Assembly (NCBI GenBank): GCA_030145305.1
Contig: JAQYVX010000007.1
Coordinates: forward strand, 124,001-188,000
Direction of reading: 5' to 3'
DNA: 64,000 nucleotides
From: Halarcobacter sp.
Lineage (GTDB): Bacteria > Campylobacterota > Campylobacteria > Campylobacterales > Arcobacteraceae
Part shown: positions 49,970 through 59,690 of the stretch, piece by piece
How the letters are laid out: each line of letters begins with the position of its first letter
Position numbering within the stretch: the first letter of the stretch is position 1
Notes under the pieces: model-generated
Seen by the model: the letters and a program-made list of their open reading frames with translations, nothing else
Told to the model about the DNA's origin: nothing
Databases searched by the model: none
Position numbers and translations under genes: made by a program

Positions 49970-50023
49970 TAGGCATTAGGCAAGAAAACTCTATGGAAGC
50001 GAAGTTTTATTGCCTAATGCCTA
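49970..50023. promoter_or_regulatory. Long hairpin in the nusG-rplK spacer
   Basis: TAGGCATTAGGCAA (49970-49983) and TTGCCTAATGCCTA (50010-50023) form a perfect 14-bp stem, extended inside by AAAACT (49985-49990) and AGTTTT (50003-50008). No T-run follows on the minus strand until a looser AT stretch. It probably marks RNase processing or controls rplK translation. Confidence 0.55.
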
Positions 50024-50040
50024 GTTATATTATATTATTT

Positions 50041-50568
50041 TTATACTACTCGTTCAACTTGAGTATATGCTATTTCAACTGGAGTATTTCTTCCGAAAAT
50101 TGAAACATTAAGTTTTAATTGTCCTGATGCCATGTCAAAGTCTTCAACAATACCATTAAAGTTTGAAAAGGGACCTTCATTAATTCTAACCATTTCACCT
50201 TCATCAAATGAAATTTTAGGTTTTGCAGCCGCTCTATTTTCAACTTTATCTAAAATAGAATCAATATCTTTTTTTGATAAAGGAGTTGGTTTTTTTGATT
50301 CACCAATAAATCGCCCTACTTTTGGCATTGATTGAATTCTATGCCATAATGCAGTATCTAAGTCAATTTCAGCAAAGGCATAAGCTGGATACAATGGTCT
50401 TTCAACTATTGTTTTACTACCTTTTTTTACTTCAATTAAATCTTCAGTAGGAACTAAAACTTGAGATATTTTTCCATCAGCCATTTCATCAGCTAATCTT
50501 TGTAAAGCTCTTTTTACTGTTAATTCACTTCCTGAGTGAGTTTGAATTGCATACCATTGTTGTGACAT
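50041..50568 (-). CDS. nusG: Transcription elongation/antitermination factor NusG
   Basis: The 175-residue protein has the NGN domain (WYAIQTHSGSE start, IGESKKPTPLS near 90) and the C-terminal KOW domain (EGEMVRINEGPFSNFNG near 125). It binds RNA polymerase and couples transcription to translation. It lies 11 bases after secE, in the standard order. Confidence 0.97.
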   Translation of the reverse strand: MSQQWYAIQTHSGSELTVKRALQRLADEMADGKISQVLVPTEDLIEVKKGSKTIVERPLYPAYAFAEIDLDTALWHRIQSMPKVGRFIGESKKPTPLSKKDIDSILDKVENRAAAKPKISFDEGEMVRINEGPFSNFNGIVEDFDMASGQLKLNVSIFGRNTPVEIAYTQVERVV

Positions 50569-50579
50569 TAATTATTTCC

Positions 50580-50762
50580 TTAGTTTATTACAGCTGATAA
50601 GCTTAGAGACATAATTGCATCGATTAATGCTAAGAATAATGAGATTACAGTTACTACAACAAATACAGATAAATAAGCAGATCTAATTTGTTCTTTGATA
50701 GGGAAAATTACTTTTAATAACTCTTCTTTTGCATTTTTATAATATATTTTAAATTTGTTCAC
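50580..50762 (-). CDS. secE: Preprotein translocase subunit SecE
   Basis: The 60-residue protein has an amphipathic N-terminus with the conserved KEELLKVIFP segment and a single C-terminal membrane helix (about 33-55). This is the minimal SecE form usual outside the enterobacteria. It sits between tRNA-Trp and nusG. Confidence 0.95.
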   Translation of the reverse strand: MNKFKIYYKNAKEELLKVIFPIKEQIRSAYLSVFVVVTVISLFLALIDAIMSLSLSAVIN

Positions 50763-50837
50763 AATCGACTCCGAATAGTTTAAGCTTATGTATAAATTCT
50801 TTTAAAAAAAGTCGAAACTCTTTTTAAAAAAATTCAG

Positions 50838-50913
50838 TGGCAGGCCAGGAGGGACTCGAACCCACAACCATCGGATTTGGAATCCGGCGCTCTACCATTG
50901 GAGCTACTGACCT
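50838..50913 (-). tRNA. tRNA-Trp (CCA)
   Basis: The gene is 76 nt with encoded 3' CCA. The acceptor AGGTCAG pairs with CTGGCCT through one G-U, the anticodon stem is CGGAT/ATCCG and the loop TCCAAA reads UGG. The T-loop GGTTCGAGTCC is normal. It lies between rpmG and secE, the conserved place. Confidence 0.95.
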
Positions 50914-50940
50914 AAGTTTTCTAAAGATTAAACTAAAGTC

Positions 50941-51111
50941 TTACGACTTTAGTTTAATTTCTTTATGAATTGTATGTTTTTTTAATCTTGGACTATATTT
51001 TTTAATCGCCATTTTCTCAGTATGAGTTTTTGGGTTTTTGTAAGTTGTGTAGTTAATATCACCACACTCTTCACATTTTAGTCCGATTTTAATGCTTGAT
51101 CCGTTACCCAT
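50941..51111 (-). CDS. rpmG: Ribosomal protein L33
   Basis: The 56-residue protein reads [18 protein letters not shown], then [14 protein letters not shown], ending [15 protein letters not shown]. The first zinc pair (CEEC) is kept, but the second site has Ser (KYSPR) where related proteins have Cys, so zinc binding may be lost or weaker. It sits 9 bases after tuf, on the same strand. Confidence 0.95.
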   Translation of the reverse strand: MGNGSSIKIGLKCEECGDINYTTYKNPKTHTEKMAIKKYSPRLKKHTIHKEIKLKS

Positions 51112-51120
51112 CAGTTATCC

Positions 51121-52329
51121 TTATACAAGAACTTCTGCAACAACACCCGCACCAACTGTTCTACCACCTTCTCGAATAGCGAACTTAGTTCCCTTTTCAA
51201 GAGCAATAGGAGCAACTAGTTTAACAGTCATTTCAACATTATCACCAGGCATAACCATTTCAGTTCCCTCTGGTAATGTACAAGAACCAGTAACATCTGT
51301 AGTTCTTACATAAAATTGTGGTCTATACCCTGAGAAGAATGGAGTGTGTCTACCACCTTCCTCTTTAGAAAGGATATACACTTCACATCTGAATTCAGTA
51401 TGTGGAGTAATTGTTCCTGGCTTAATAAGAACTTGACCTCTTTCAACGTCTTCTTTTTTGATACCTCTTAAAAGAATACCTGCATTATCACCAGCTTCTG
51501 CATATTCCATCTCTTTTCTAAACATCTCAATACCTGTTACAGTAGTTGTTTGAGTGTCTTTAAGACCAACGATTTCAATTTGCTCACCTAATTTAATAGT
51601 ACCTTTAGAAATAGCACCAGTTACAACTGTTCCTCTTCCTGAGATTGAGAAAACATCTTCAACAGGCATTAAGAAATCTTTGTCAGTATCTCTTACTGGA
51701 GTTGGAATATATTCATCTACTGCATTCATTAAAGTATAAATTTTTTCTGACCATTCACCAGCAGTTCCAGATTTAGCTTCTTCTAATGCTTGGAATGCAG
51801 AACCTGGAATAATTGGAGTATCATCACCTGGGAATTCATACTCAGAAAGTAATTCTCTTACTTCCATTTCAACTAATTCTAACATTTCTTCTTTATCTTC
51901 GTCGTCTAATTGATCTTCTTTATTTAAGAATACAACGATGTATGGAACACCAACTTGTTTAGATAATAAGATATGCTCTCTAGTTTGAGCCATAGGACCA
52001 TCTGTTGAAGCAATAACTAAAATAGCACCATCCATTTGAGCAGCACCAGTAATCATGTTTTTAACGTAATCCGCGTGACCTGGACAATCTACGTGAGCGT
52101 AGTGTCTAGTATCTGTTTCATACTCAACGTGAGAAGTAGCAATTGTAATTCCTCTTTCTCTTTCTTCTGGAGCATTATCAATTTGATCATAATCCATAGT
52201 AGCTTGACCATTTTTAAGCCCTAAACACATAGTGATTGCAGCTGTTAATGTAGTTTTACCGTGGTCAACGTGACCAATAGTACCAATATTTACGTGCGGT
52301 TTACTTCGCGCGAATTTTTCTTTTGCCAT
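51121..52329 (-). CDS. tuf: Elongation factor Tu
   Basis: The 402-residue GTPase has G1 GHVDHGKT (near 18), G3 DCPGH (near 81), G4 NKED (near 136) and G5 GSA (near 175), followed by the two beta-barrel domains. It delivers aminoacyl-tRNA to the ribosome. It lies between tRNA-Gly and rpmG; the 257-bp leader contains a long hairpin. Confidence 0.98.
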   Translation of the reverse strand: MAKEKFARSKPHVNIGTIGHVDHGKTTLTAAITMCLGLKNGQATMDYDQIDNAPEERERGITIATSHVEYETDTRHYAHVDCPGHADYVKNMITGAAQMDGAILVIASTDGPMAQTREHILLSKQVGVPYIVVFLNKEDQLDDEDKEEMLELVEMEVRELLSEYEFPGDDTPIIPGSAFQALEEAKSGTAGEWSEKIYTLMNAVDEYIPTPVRDTDKDFLMPVEDVFSISGRGTVVTGAISKGTIKLGEQIEIVGLKDTQTTTVTGIEMFRKEMEYAEAGDNAGILLRGIKKEDVERGQVLIKPGTITPHTEFRCEVYILSKEEGGRHTPFFSGYRPQFYVRTTDVTGSCTLPEGTEMVMPGDNVEMTVKLVAPIALEKGTKFAIREGGRTVGAGVVAEVLV

Positions 52330-52365
52330 AAAATTCCCCTTAAAAAAATTTTGTTTCGGTTATTG

Positions 52366-52407
52366 CCCTCTGAGTAGATAAGCCCAGTAGCTTCTCTATT
52401 CAGAGGG
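52366..52407. promoter_or_regulatory. Hairpin in the tuf leader
   Basis: CCCTCTGAGTAGA (52366-52378) pairs with TCTATTCAGAGGG (52395-52407), 13 bp with one G-U. It sits 37-78 bases before the tuf ATG on the minus strand. A weaker inverted repeat, GAGTTATAA (52521-52529) with TTATAACTC (52551-52559), lies nearer tRNA-Gly and overlaps a TATAAT-like box, so tuf probably has its own promoter there. Confidence 0.5.
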
Positions 52408-52586
52408 GGATTTGTTTTATAAATTACACAATGAAATATTACATATTTATTTGTGGATTGGTATTTTACTAAAAAAATACTAAAAAAAACTTTAATGGGA
52501 GGTATTTTGAATAAAATTAGGAGTTATAATATATATTTTACATATTTGCGTTATAACTCAGCTCCCAGTAATCAATAAATAAAAAA

Positions 52587-52663
<77 letters not shown>

Positions 52664-52675
52664 ACACATTTAAAA

Positions 52676-52760
52676 TGGTGGTGAGAGAAGGATTCGAACC
52701 TTCGAAGCCTAAGGCGGCGGATTTACAATCCGCAGGATTTGACCACTCTCCAACCTCACC
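52676..52760 (-). tRNA. tRNA-Tyr (GTA)
   Basis: The gene is 85 nt with encoded CCA and the long variable arm expected for bacterial tRNA-Tyr (around CGCCTTAGGC). The acceptor GGTGAGG pairs with TCTCACC and the anticodon is GUA. It lies 12 bases from tRNA-Gly. Confidence 0.95.
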
Positions 52761-52825
52761 GTTGAAAAATTATTGTTCTGGTCAAGCGCTGATCTTTTAA
52801 AGATTACGCACGACATAAATAAAAA

Positions 52826-52902
52826 TGGAGCTGGTGATAGGAGTTGAACCTACGACCTGCTGATTACAAATCAGCTGCTCTAGCCAACTGAGCTACACCA
52901 GC
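52826..52902 (-). tRNA. tRNA-Thr (TGT)
   Basis: The gene is 77 nt with encoded CCA. The acceptor GCTGGTG pairs with CACCAGC and the anticodon loop reads UGU. It is second in the cluster. Confidence 0.95.
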
Positions 52903-52918
52903 GTCCGTCCAAAATAAA

Positions 52919-52994
52919 TGGTGGCGCGAGGCAGAATCGAACTGCCGACACAAGGATTTTCAGTCCTTTGCTCTACCAACTGAGCTATCGAGCC
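52919..52994 (-). tRNA. tRNA-Phe (GAA)
   Basis: The gene is 76 nt with encoded CCA. The anticodon stem AAGGA/TCCTT flanks the loop CTGAAAA, giving GAA. The acceptor stem GGCTCGA with TCGCGCC has one mismatch, U4 opposite C69; the other six pairs are Watson-Crick. It is the first gene of the cluster. Confidence 0.93.
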
Positions 52995-53033
52995 ATTACG
53001 TTTTAACACGTACCCGTCTTAAATTGGACTGAA

Positions 53034-53039
53034 ATTATA
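53034..53039 (-). promoter_or_regulatory. Candidate -10 box of the tRNA-tuf cluster
   Basis: TATAAT on the minus strand is preceded by TGTA and sits 40 bases upstream of tRNA-Phe. The TSS would leave a leader of roughly 30 bases. There is no other promoter-like sequence before murD on that side. Confidence 0.5.
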
Positions 53040-53051
53040 TACAGATAATCA

Positions 53052-54212
53052 TTAATTTAAGCTTAAGCCATATACCAATTCTTTAAATTCTTTTCCACGA
53101 GCAATATAAGAAGAGTATTGATCTAAAGATGAAGCAGCAGGAGAGAGTATTGCAAGGCTGTTTTTATCGTGCTTTATAGCGATTTCTTCCACTGCATTTT
53201 TTAGTATATTTGATTTGTTAAATTTTATATTAAATTTTTCACAGTATGAATTTATTCTTTCGATATTACTACCAATTGCAAAAACTTCTATATTTAAATC
53301 TTTTATATAAATAAATAAAGGCTCCAAATTCACGCCTTTATCATCTCCACCAAGTATTAAATATATTTTTTTATGTGAATATGGATTTAAAGCATTTATT
53401 GTTGCATCTACATTTGTAGCCTTTGAATCATTTATCCATAATCTATTGTTTCTATCTTTAAACTCTTCAATTTTATGTTCATCTATTGTAAAAGTATTTA
53501 TCTTTTGATAATCTACCTCATCAAAGATAATTTTTTTTGAAGCAAGAGCTAATAAAGAATCCAATAAAAATGGTTCTTTAAATTTTATATCTTCTTTTTT
53601 AATATCAAAGAATTCACATAAATCATCAGAGCTTTTATAAGTAATTTTATATGCATTTGTTTCATAATCTTTAAACTCTTCTGGAATAATTGCAATTTCA
53701 CCTTCAGTCATCACATCCAAAGGTTTTAATTTTGCTTTCTTATACTCTTCATATGAACCATGCCAAGATATATGATCTTCACTTATAGGAAGAAGTATGT
53801 ATAAATTTGGTTTAGCCTTGTTTGTATAATGAAAAGTAAAAGATGATGTTTCTAATATCCATATGGGTGCCTTTTTATCCATTAAAGAAATAGGTATACC
53901 AATATTACCCCCACAAACGCTTTTCTTCTCTTCTAAAAGGTGTTGTATCATTTGAACAGTAGTTGTTTTGCCATTTGTTCCTGATACCCAAATTGAAAAA
54001 GGCATCTCATTGGCATATAAGTCATAATCGCTTTGAATATTCTTTGCTTTTTTTACCATTTCATTAAAAGGAGGAATCCCTGGGCTAACTACAGTTATAT
54101 CATTAGACTCTAAATCATAGTTTTTAAAATCACTATCATCATATAGTATTACATCATCAAAGCTATCTTTAATAGCTTGAGCAGTTTTACCTTTTCCTAG
54201 AACTCGTATCAT
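53052..54212 (-). CDS. murD: UDP-MurNAc-L-alanine:D-glutamate ligase
   Basis: The 386-residue cytoplasmic enzyme of peptidoglycan synthesis has an N-terminal Rossmann domain starting RVLGKGKTA, ATP loop GTNGKTT near 93 and the C-terminal domain with NDSKATN near 265. It adds D-Glu to UDP-MurNAc-Ala. It is shorter than E. coli MurD (438) but similar to Campylobacterota forms. It follows mraY by 10 bases. Confidence 0.95.
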   Translation of the reverse strand: MIRVLGKGKTAQAIKDSFDDVILYDDSDFKNYDLESNDITVVSPGIPPFNEMVKKAKNIQSDYDLYANEMPFSIWVSGTNGKTTTVQMIQHLLEEKKSVCGGNIGIPISLMDKKAPIWILETSSFTFHYTNKAKPNLYILLPISEDHISWHGSYEEYKKAKLKPLDVMTEGEIAIIPEEFKDYETNAYKITYKSSDDLCEFFDIKKEDIKFKEPFLLDSLLALASKKIIFDEVDYQKINTFTIDEHKIEEFKDRNNRLWINDSKATNVDATINALNPYSHKKIYLILGGDDKGVNLEPLFIYIKDLNIEVFAIGSNIERINSYCEKFNIKFNKSNILKNAVEEIAIKHDKNSLAILSPAASSLDQYSSYIARGKEFKELVYGLSLN

Positions 54213-54222
54213 CTTTACTTTC

Positions 54223-55284
54223 CTATCTAATTTTAAGACTTAACAATGCTACTAAATTTGACATAAAAGAGATTATCCAGAATCTAACAATAATCTTATT
54301 CTCTTTCCAGCCTTTTTCTTCAAAATGATGATGAATTGGTGCCATTAAAAAAACTCTTTTTTGTCTAAGCTTGTAAGAACCCACTTGTAATATTACAGAA
54401 ACTGTTTCAATAACAAAAATTAAACCTATTAAAATTAAAAGAATTTCTGACTTTCCAACAATTGCCATATAACCCATAAATGCTCCAATTGGTAAGGAAC
54501 CACTATCTCCCATAAAAACTTGTGCAGGATGACAGTTATACCATAGAAAAGCAATCAAAGAGCCAATCATAGCAGTTCCAATTATGGCTAATTCTCCTGA
54601 GGTTTTAATATTTGGCAATAATAAATAAGAAGAGAATATGGCATGACCTGAAACATAAACTATTGCGGAGAGTGAAATAAAAGCCATAATAGAAGGAACA
54701 GTTGCTAGTCCATCTAATCCATCAGTTAGATTAACTGCATTTGAAGAAGCAACCATTACCAAAATCCAGAAAACTAGTGCTATTAAGCCCATATCAAATA
54801 AAGGGTATTTATAAAAAGGTGTATATAAGGTAGTTGTGTGATTGTATACTATTAGTATTAAAGCAATTACAAATGAAACAAAAAATTGTAAAATTAATTT
54901 GGCTCTTGGCGATAAACCTGCTGAATTTTCCTTTTTTGCTATTTTTGAATAATCATCTTTTAATCCAATAAGTGAAAAACAAATTAAGGTTAGTATTGCA
55001 CCAACAACATAAAAATTATTAAGCTTTATTGTTATAAGTGTCGCAATGATAGTTGAAACAACAAATACAACTCCACCCATAGTAGGAGTTCCTGCCTTTT
55101 CTTTATGGGAATCAGGGGCATATTCATAAATAGGTTGAGAGGCTTTTTTTGATTTTGCCCACCTTACAAATTTAGGAAGTAAAAACATAGTTAAAAAAAA
55201 TGCTATGAAAAATGCTATTCCTGCTCTAATAGAAATGTACTGAAAAATATTAATATCTAAGTGTCTGTATAACCAATAAAACAA
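54223..55284 (-). CDS. mraY: Phospho-MurNAc-pentapeptide transferase
   Basis: The 353-residue membrane enzyme has ten helices. The signatures are GTPTMGG near 66, [10 protein letters not shown] near 190, and GDSGS with HHHFE (APIHHHFE near 325). It links UDP-MurNAc-pentapeptide to the lipid carrier, making lipid I. It is transcribed with murD and diverges from gpmI. Confidence 0.97.
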   Translation of the reverse strand: MFYWLYRHLDINIFQYISIRAGIAFFIAFFLTMFLLPKFVRWAKSKKASQPIYEYAPDSHKEKAGTPTMGGVVFVVSTIIATLITIKLNNFYVVGAILTLICFSLIGLKDDYSKIAKKENSAGLSPRAKLILQFFVSFVIALILIVYNHTTTLYTPFYKYPLFDMGLIALVFWILVMVASSNAVNLTDGLDGLATVPSIMAFISLSAIVYVSGHAIFSSYLLLPNIKTSGELAIIGTAMIGSLIAFLWYNCHPAQVFMGDSGSLPIGAFMGYMAIVGKSEILLILIGLIFVIETVSVILQVGSYKLRQKRVFLMAPIHHHFEEKGWKENKIIVRFWIISFMSNLVALLSLKIR

Positions 55285-55382
55285 ATTTAAACCTTCAATT
55301 TCAGGAAACTATACTCCTGAGTTTTTTAAAACTCCCTGTCTTTGGTAAAAATATTTTCAGCAAATATAGGAGTTAGTTTTGC

Positions 55383-55388
55383 TATAAT
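55383..55388 (+). promoter_or_regulatory. Candidate promoter of gpmI
   Basis: TTTTGCTATAAT ends at 55388, an extended -10 (TG-n-TATAAT) with a T-rich lead, 44 bases before the ATG. An AAAAGG ribosome site lies at 55419-55424. Confidence 0.6.
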
Positions 55389-55431
55389 CGCGTAGATTAT
55401 AATATAATATATGTTTTAAAAGGTTTAAACA

Positions 55432-56907
55432 ATGAGTAAAAAAGCAATCTTAATCATCACAGATGGTATTGGACACAATGAATCAGATAGTTTTAATGCA
55501 TTTACAAATGCTACTACCCCAACTTATGATTATTTATTTAAAAATGTTCCCTATTCTTTAATACATACCTATGGAAAACATGTAGGACTTCCAGATGGAC
55601 AAATGGGAAATAGTGAAGTAGGACACATGACTATTGGCTCAGGAAGAGTTTTATACCAAGATTTAGTAAAAATTAATATTGCAATTAAAAACAATACTTT
55701 AAAAGATAATGAAATTATAAAAAATACAATTGAAAATTCTAATAATATACATTTAATAGGTTTAATCAGTGATGGAGGAGTTCATTCTCATATAGATCAT
55801 ATAATTGCTATTGCAAAAATTGCAAAAGCTAAATCCAAAAAAGTTTTTTTTCATATTATTACTGATGGAAGAGATGTAGCTCCAGATAGTGCTTCAAAAT
55901 ATGTACAAAGCTTAGTTGATATTTGTGATGAAGATATTAAAATTGCAACAATTGCAGGAAGATATTATGCAATGGACAGAGATAATAGATGGGATAGAGT
56001 CCAAAAAGCTTATGAAACAATGGCTTTTTCAAACCCTAAAACTTCAAGTGATGCTATTTCTTATATAAAAGACTCATACAAAGAAGAGATTTTTGATGAG
56101 TTTTTACTTCCTTGTGCATTTGAAGGATATAATGGATTTTTAAAAAATGATGGGATAATCTTTTGTAATTTTAGATCTGATAGAATGAGAGAAATGTCAA
56201 ATGCTATTGCAAATAGTGAATTTAATGAATTCCCTAAGTTTAATGAACAATTAAATATTGCAACAATGACACAATATGATAAAAATCTTCCCTTACCAAT
56301 AATTTTTCCAAAAGAAGCTCCTAAAAATACCTTAGCAGAAGTTATTTCAAATGCAGGATTAAATCAATTACACACAGCAGAAACTGAAAAGTATGCACAT
56401 GTAACTTTTTTCTTTAACGGGGGAATTGAAGAACCTTTATTAAATGAGAGTAGAGTTTTAATTCCTTCACCAAAAGTTGCAACTTATGATTTGAAACCCG
56501 AAATGTCTGCACCAGAAGTTGGACTTGCAGTTCAAGCTGCTATGGATTCAAATACAGATTTCATTGTAGTGAACTTTGCAAATGGTGATATGGTAGGACA
56601 TACAGGTGTTTTTGAAGCAGCTATAAAAGCTGTTGAAGCTGTTGATAAAGAACTTGGATTAATTATTCAAAAAGCTAAAGAAGAAGATTATGCTTTAGTT
56701 TTAACAAGTGATCATGGAAATTGTGAAATGATGAAAGATGAAAATGGTAAAGTTTTAACAAATCATACAGTAGGAGATGTTTACTGCTTTGTATTAGCAC
56801 CTGAGATTAAAGAAGTTAAAACAGGAAGTTTAAATAATCTAGCTCCAACAATTTTAAAACTAATGGAAGTAGAAAAACCTCTTGAAATGGATGAGGCTTT
56901 AATATAG
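55432..56907 (+). CDS. gpmI: Cofactor-independent (Mn) phosphoglycerate mutase
   Basis: The 491-residue enzyme interconverts 3- and 2-phosphoglycerate. The N-terminal metal residue is in ITDGIGHNES, the catalytic Ser in GNSEVGHMTIGSGR near 62, metal ligands are in DGRDVAPDS, and TSDHGNCEMM lies near 425. It is the first gene of a plus-strand run followed by an ABC ATPase and PBP1A. Confidence 0.97.
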   Translation: MSKKAILIITDGIGHNESDSFNAFTNATTPTYDYLFKNVPYSLIHTYGKHVGLPDGQMGNSEVGHMTIGSGRVLYQDLVKINIAIKNNTLKDNEIIKNTIENSNNIHLIGLISDGGVHSHIDHIIAIAKIAKAKSKKVFFHIITDGRDVAPDSASKYVQSLVDICDEDIKIATIAGRYYAMDRDNRWDRVQKAYETMAFSNPKTSSDAISYIKDSYKEEIFDEFLLPCAFEGYNGFLKNDGIIFCNFRSDRMREMSNAIANSEFNEFPKFNEQLNIATMTQYDKNLPLPIIFPKEAPKNTLAEVISNAGLNQLHTAETEKYAHVTFFFNGGIEEPLLNESRVLIPSPKVATYDLKPEMSAPEVGLAVQAAMDSNTDFIVVNFANGDMVGHTGVFEAAIKAVEAVDKELGLIIQKAKEEDYALVLTSDHGNCEMMKDENGKVLTNHTVGDVYCFVLAPEIKEVKTGSLNNLAPTILKLMEVEKPLEMDEALI

Positions 56908-56908
56908 T

Positions 56909-57607
56909 ATGTCAAAAAGCGTAGATATAAAAAAACTAGAAATTTCTTTTAATAATGAGAAACTTGTGAATATTAGTTTTACTATAAAAAGTTCTACTGC
57001 TTTAATTGGACAAAGTGGAAGTGGAAAATCTTTAACTTTAAAATCCATATTAAATCTTCTTCCTTCTAATTTAGATTTAATATTTGATGTTAAATCTGAT
57101 TTTAAATTAGATAGTAAGAATATAGGATTTATTCCACAAAATCCATTTACCTCTTTATCTCCAATGACAAAAATAAAAAAACAATTTTTTTGTGATGAAA
57201 ATAAAAAGATTAAACTTTTAAATCTTGTGGGATTAGAAGAGTTTGTATTAGAAAGATTTCCCAGCGAATTAAGTGGAGGACAATTACAAAGAGTTGTAAT
57301 TGCTATTGCATTAAGTAATGATATAAAACTCTTACTTCTTGATGAACCTACAACCGCTTTAGATGAAACATCAAAAAAATTAATACTTGATTTAATTAAT
57401 GACTTAAGTAAGAAACTCGATATTTTAATTTTATTTGTAACACATGACATAAACTCTATTAAAAATATTTGTAATGAAATTGTTATAATAAAAAATGGTA
57501 ACATTATTGAGAGTGGTAACACTTTAGAAATTTTACAAAATCCACAAGAGAAATATACACAAGAACTTATTAATTCAACTTTTGAAAAAAAAGAATTTAG
57601 GAAATAG
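56909..57607 (+). CDS. Orphan ABC ATPase, peptide-transporter (DppD/OppD) type
   Basis: The 232-residue ATPase has Walker A GQSGSGKS (near 35), signature LSGGQLQR (near 129), Walker B LLLLDEPTTALDE and a C-terminal NPQEKYTQELI tail like that of oligopeptide/nickel ATPases. It is shorter than the 300-plus residues usual for that group, and no permease lies nearby. It is 1 base from gpmI and 2 from PBP1A, so it is co-transcribed with both. Its partner must be elsewhere. Confidence 0.85.
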   Translation: MSKSVDIKKLEISFNNEKLVNISFTIKSSTALIGQSGSGKSLTLKSILNLLPSNLDLIFDVKSDFKLDSKNIGFIPQNPFTSLSPMTKIKKQFFCDENKKIKLLNLVGLEEFVLERFPSELSGGQLQRVVIAIALSNDIKLLLLDEPTTALDETSKKLILDLINDLSKKLDILILFVTHDINSIKNICNEIVIIKNGNIIESGNTLEILQNPQEKYTQELINSTFEKKEFRK

Positions 57608-57609
57608 AT

Positions 57610-59607
57610 ATGATGAAATATATTTTTACTTTTTTAATACTAATTGCAGTAGGTACTGCTGGATGGTTATTGCAACTTTATACAGATATTAGACATGATA
57701 TTGACAAAGTAGTAAATTATAATCCGCCAAAGACTACTCAGTTTTATGATAAAGATGGAAAACTTATTGCTAATATTTTTGATAAAGAACATAGATTATA
57801 TGTTAAATATGAAGATATACCAGCTAGAATTGTTGAAGCTTTAGTAGCTATTGAAGATACTCAATTTTTTGAACACAATGGAGTAAATCCAGATGCTATA
57901 AGTAGAGCAATTATAAAAGATGTAAAAGCTATGAAATTGGTTGAAGGTGCTAGTACTTTAACACAACAGTTAGTAAAGACCTTAGTTTTAAGTAGAGAGA
58001 AAAAACTTCTTAGGAAAATAAAAGAAGCTCTTCTTGCTATTAGACTTGAAACTATATTAACAAAAGAAGAGATTTTAGAAAGATACTTAAACCAAGTATA
58101 TTTTGGTCACAGTTATTATGGTATTAAAACAGCTGCACAAGGATATTTTAGAAAAGATTTATATGAATTAAATATAAAAGAGGTAGCAATTTTAGTAGGT
58201 CTACCCAAAGCTCCTAGTTTTTATGATCCAACAAGAAATTTGAAGTTTACTCTAACAAGAGCAAATCAAGTTGTTAAAAGAATGCACACCTTAGGATGGA
58301 TAAATAAAAACGAATATGACACCGCGATTAATTATATTCCAACTATTTATGATGATACTTTAACAAAAAACAAAGCACCTTATATTATTGATTATGCACT
58401 AAAAACTTTACAAAAAGATTTGCCAGATATTAAAACTGGTGGATATACAGTAAATTTAACTATTGATTTAGATGCACAAGAAATAGCAAAAGAATCACTA
58501 AGAGTTGGATATGAAGGCATTTTAGCAAGAGATAAAAAATTACAAAAAAATCCTAGAAATAATGTTGATTCAAATGGAAATCCAACAAAAGAAGACTATT
58601 TTGTTGAAAATTTAAATGGAGCAATTATTTCAATAGAAAATAATACAGGTAAAATTTTAGCACTTGTTGGTGGTATAGATTATAAAGAATCAACTTTTAA
58701 TAGAGCTGTTCAAAGTAAAAGACAACCAGGCTCTGCTGCTAAACCTTTTATATATCAAACAGCTTTAGACTTAGGATTTTCTCCTGCATCACAACTAATT
58801 GATATTGGTAGAACATATGATTATGAAGTTAATGGTGAAGAAAAAAAATGGCAACCAAAAAATTATGGAGGGAAATTTAAAGGTATTGTTACCTTAAGAG
58901 AATCTCTAATTAAATCTAGAAACTTAGCAACAATAAATCTTGTTACTGACGTCGGAATTGCAGATATGTATAAAGGTTTACTATCTTATGGTATTACCGA
59001 TATTCCTAGGGATTTATCAATAGCTCTTGGTTCTTTTTCTATTTCTCCAATAGATTTAAGTAAAGCCTATAGTGTTTTTTCAAATGATGGAATTCAAGTT
59101 ACGCCATATATGATTAATAGTATTATCAATAATGAAGGTGAAATTACAAATTTTGAAAAAATTGAACATTATGTAAATTCTCCTGAGCAAATATTTTTAA
59201 TGAAATCTATTCTAAGTGATGCAGTAAAAAGAGGAACAGGAAGAAGAGCTAGGGTAAAAGGAATTGAACTAGCAGGAAAAACAGGAACAACAAACGATAA
59301 CATCGATGCATGGTTTTGCGGTTTTTCTGCCACTATACAAACAATAGTATGGTATGGAAATGATAATAATACTCCAATGAGAAGAAGTGAAGGTGGTGGG
59401 TCAACAGCAGCTCCAGCATTTTCTCATTTTTATAAAAAATACTTAGAGATTCATCCTGAAATTGAAAGAAATTTTCAAATACCTAATAATGTTAAAACAT
59501 CAATTATTAATGGTAGAAAAGAATACTATACAGATTTATCTCCTTTACCTGAAATTCAAATTCCTATTAGGAATAAAAATCCAGATGGAGAAGTTATAGA
59601 ATTTTAA
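57610..59607 (+). CDS. Penicillin-binding protein 1A
   Basis: The 665-residue class A enzyme has a membrane anchor (about 3-22), a glycosyltransferase domain with catalytic Glu in EDTQFFEHNG (near 88) and the ALLxI... region, and a transpeptidase domain with SAAK (near 375), SRN (near 437) and KTGT (near 556). It polymerises and cross-links peptidoglycan. It is of usual length for this phylum. It probably corresponds to pbpA/mrcA. Confidence 0.95.
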   Translation: MMKYIFTFLILIAVGTAGWLLQLYTDIRHDIDKVVNYNPPKTTQFYDKDGKLIANIFDKEHRLYVKYEDIPARIVEALVAIEDTQFFEHNGVNPDAISRAIIKDVKAMKLVEGASTLTQQLVKTLVLSREKKLLRKIKEALLAIRLETILTKEEILERYLNQVYFGHSYYGIKTAAQGYFRKDLYELNIKEVAILVGLPKAPSFYDPTRNLKFTLTRANQVVKRMHTLGWINKNEYDTAINYIPTIYDDTLTKNKAPYIIDYALKTLQKDLPDIKTGGYTVNLTIDLDAQEIAKESLRVGYEGILARDKKLQKNPRNNVDSNGNPTKEDYFVENLNGAIISIENNTGKILALVGGIDYKESTFNRAVQSKRQPGSAAKPFIYQTALDLGFSPASQLIDIGRTYDYEVNGEEKKWQPKNYGGKFKGIVTLRESLIKSRNLATINLVTDVGIADMYKGLLSYGITDIPRDLSIALGSFSISPIDLSKAYSVFSNDGIQVTPYMINSIINNEGEITNFEKIEHYVNSPEQIFLMKSILSDAVKRGTGRRARVKGIELAGKTGTTNDNIDAWFCGFSATIQTIVWYGNDNNTPMRRSEGGGSTAAPAFSHFYKKYLEIHPEIERNFQIPNNVKTSIINGRKEYYTDLSPLPEIQIPIRNKNPDGEVIEF

Positions 59608-59640
59608 AATAAAAAGAATATTATTTTAACTTTACATAAA

Positions 59641-59673
59641 AAAAGGCTAGTCTAAAGAAGACTAGCCTTTTTT
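59641..59673. terminator. Bidirectional terminator between PBP1A and glnA
   Basis: AGGCTAGTCT (59644-59653) and AGACTAGCCT (59659-59668) form a 10-bp stem with a 5-base loop, flanked by an A-run and TTTTT. It serves the converging genes on both sides. Confidence 0.88.
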
Positions 59674-59690
59674 ATTATTTGTAAAAACTC

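Noticed and set aside
56899-57522. 207-codon minus-strand open frame opposite the ABC ATPase
   Set aside because: The plus strand has all ABC ATPase motifs; the antisense frame is a shadow with Ser/Leu/Phe-rich composition.
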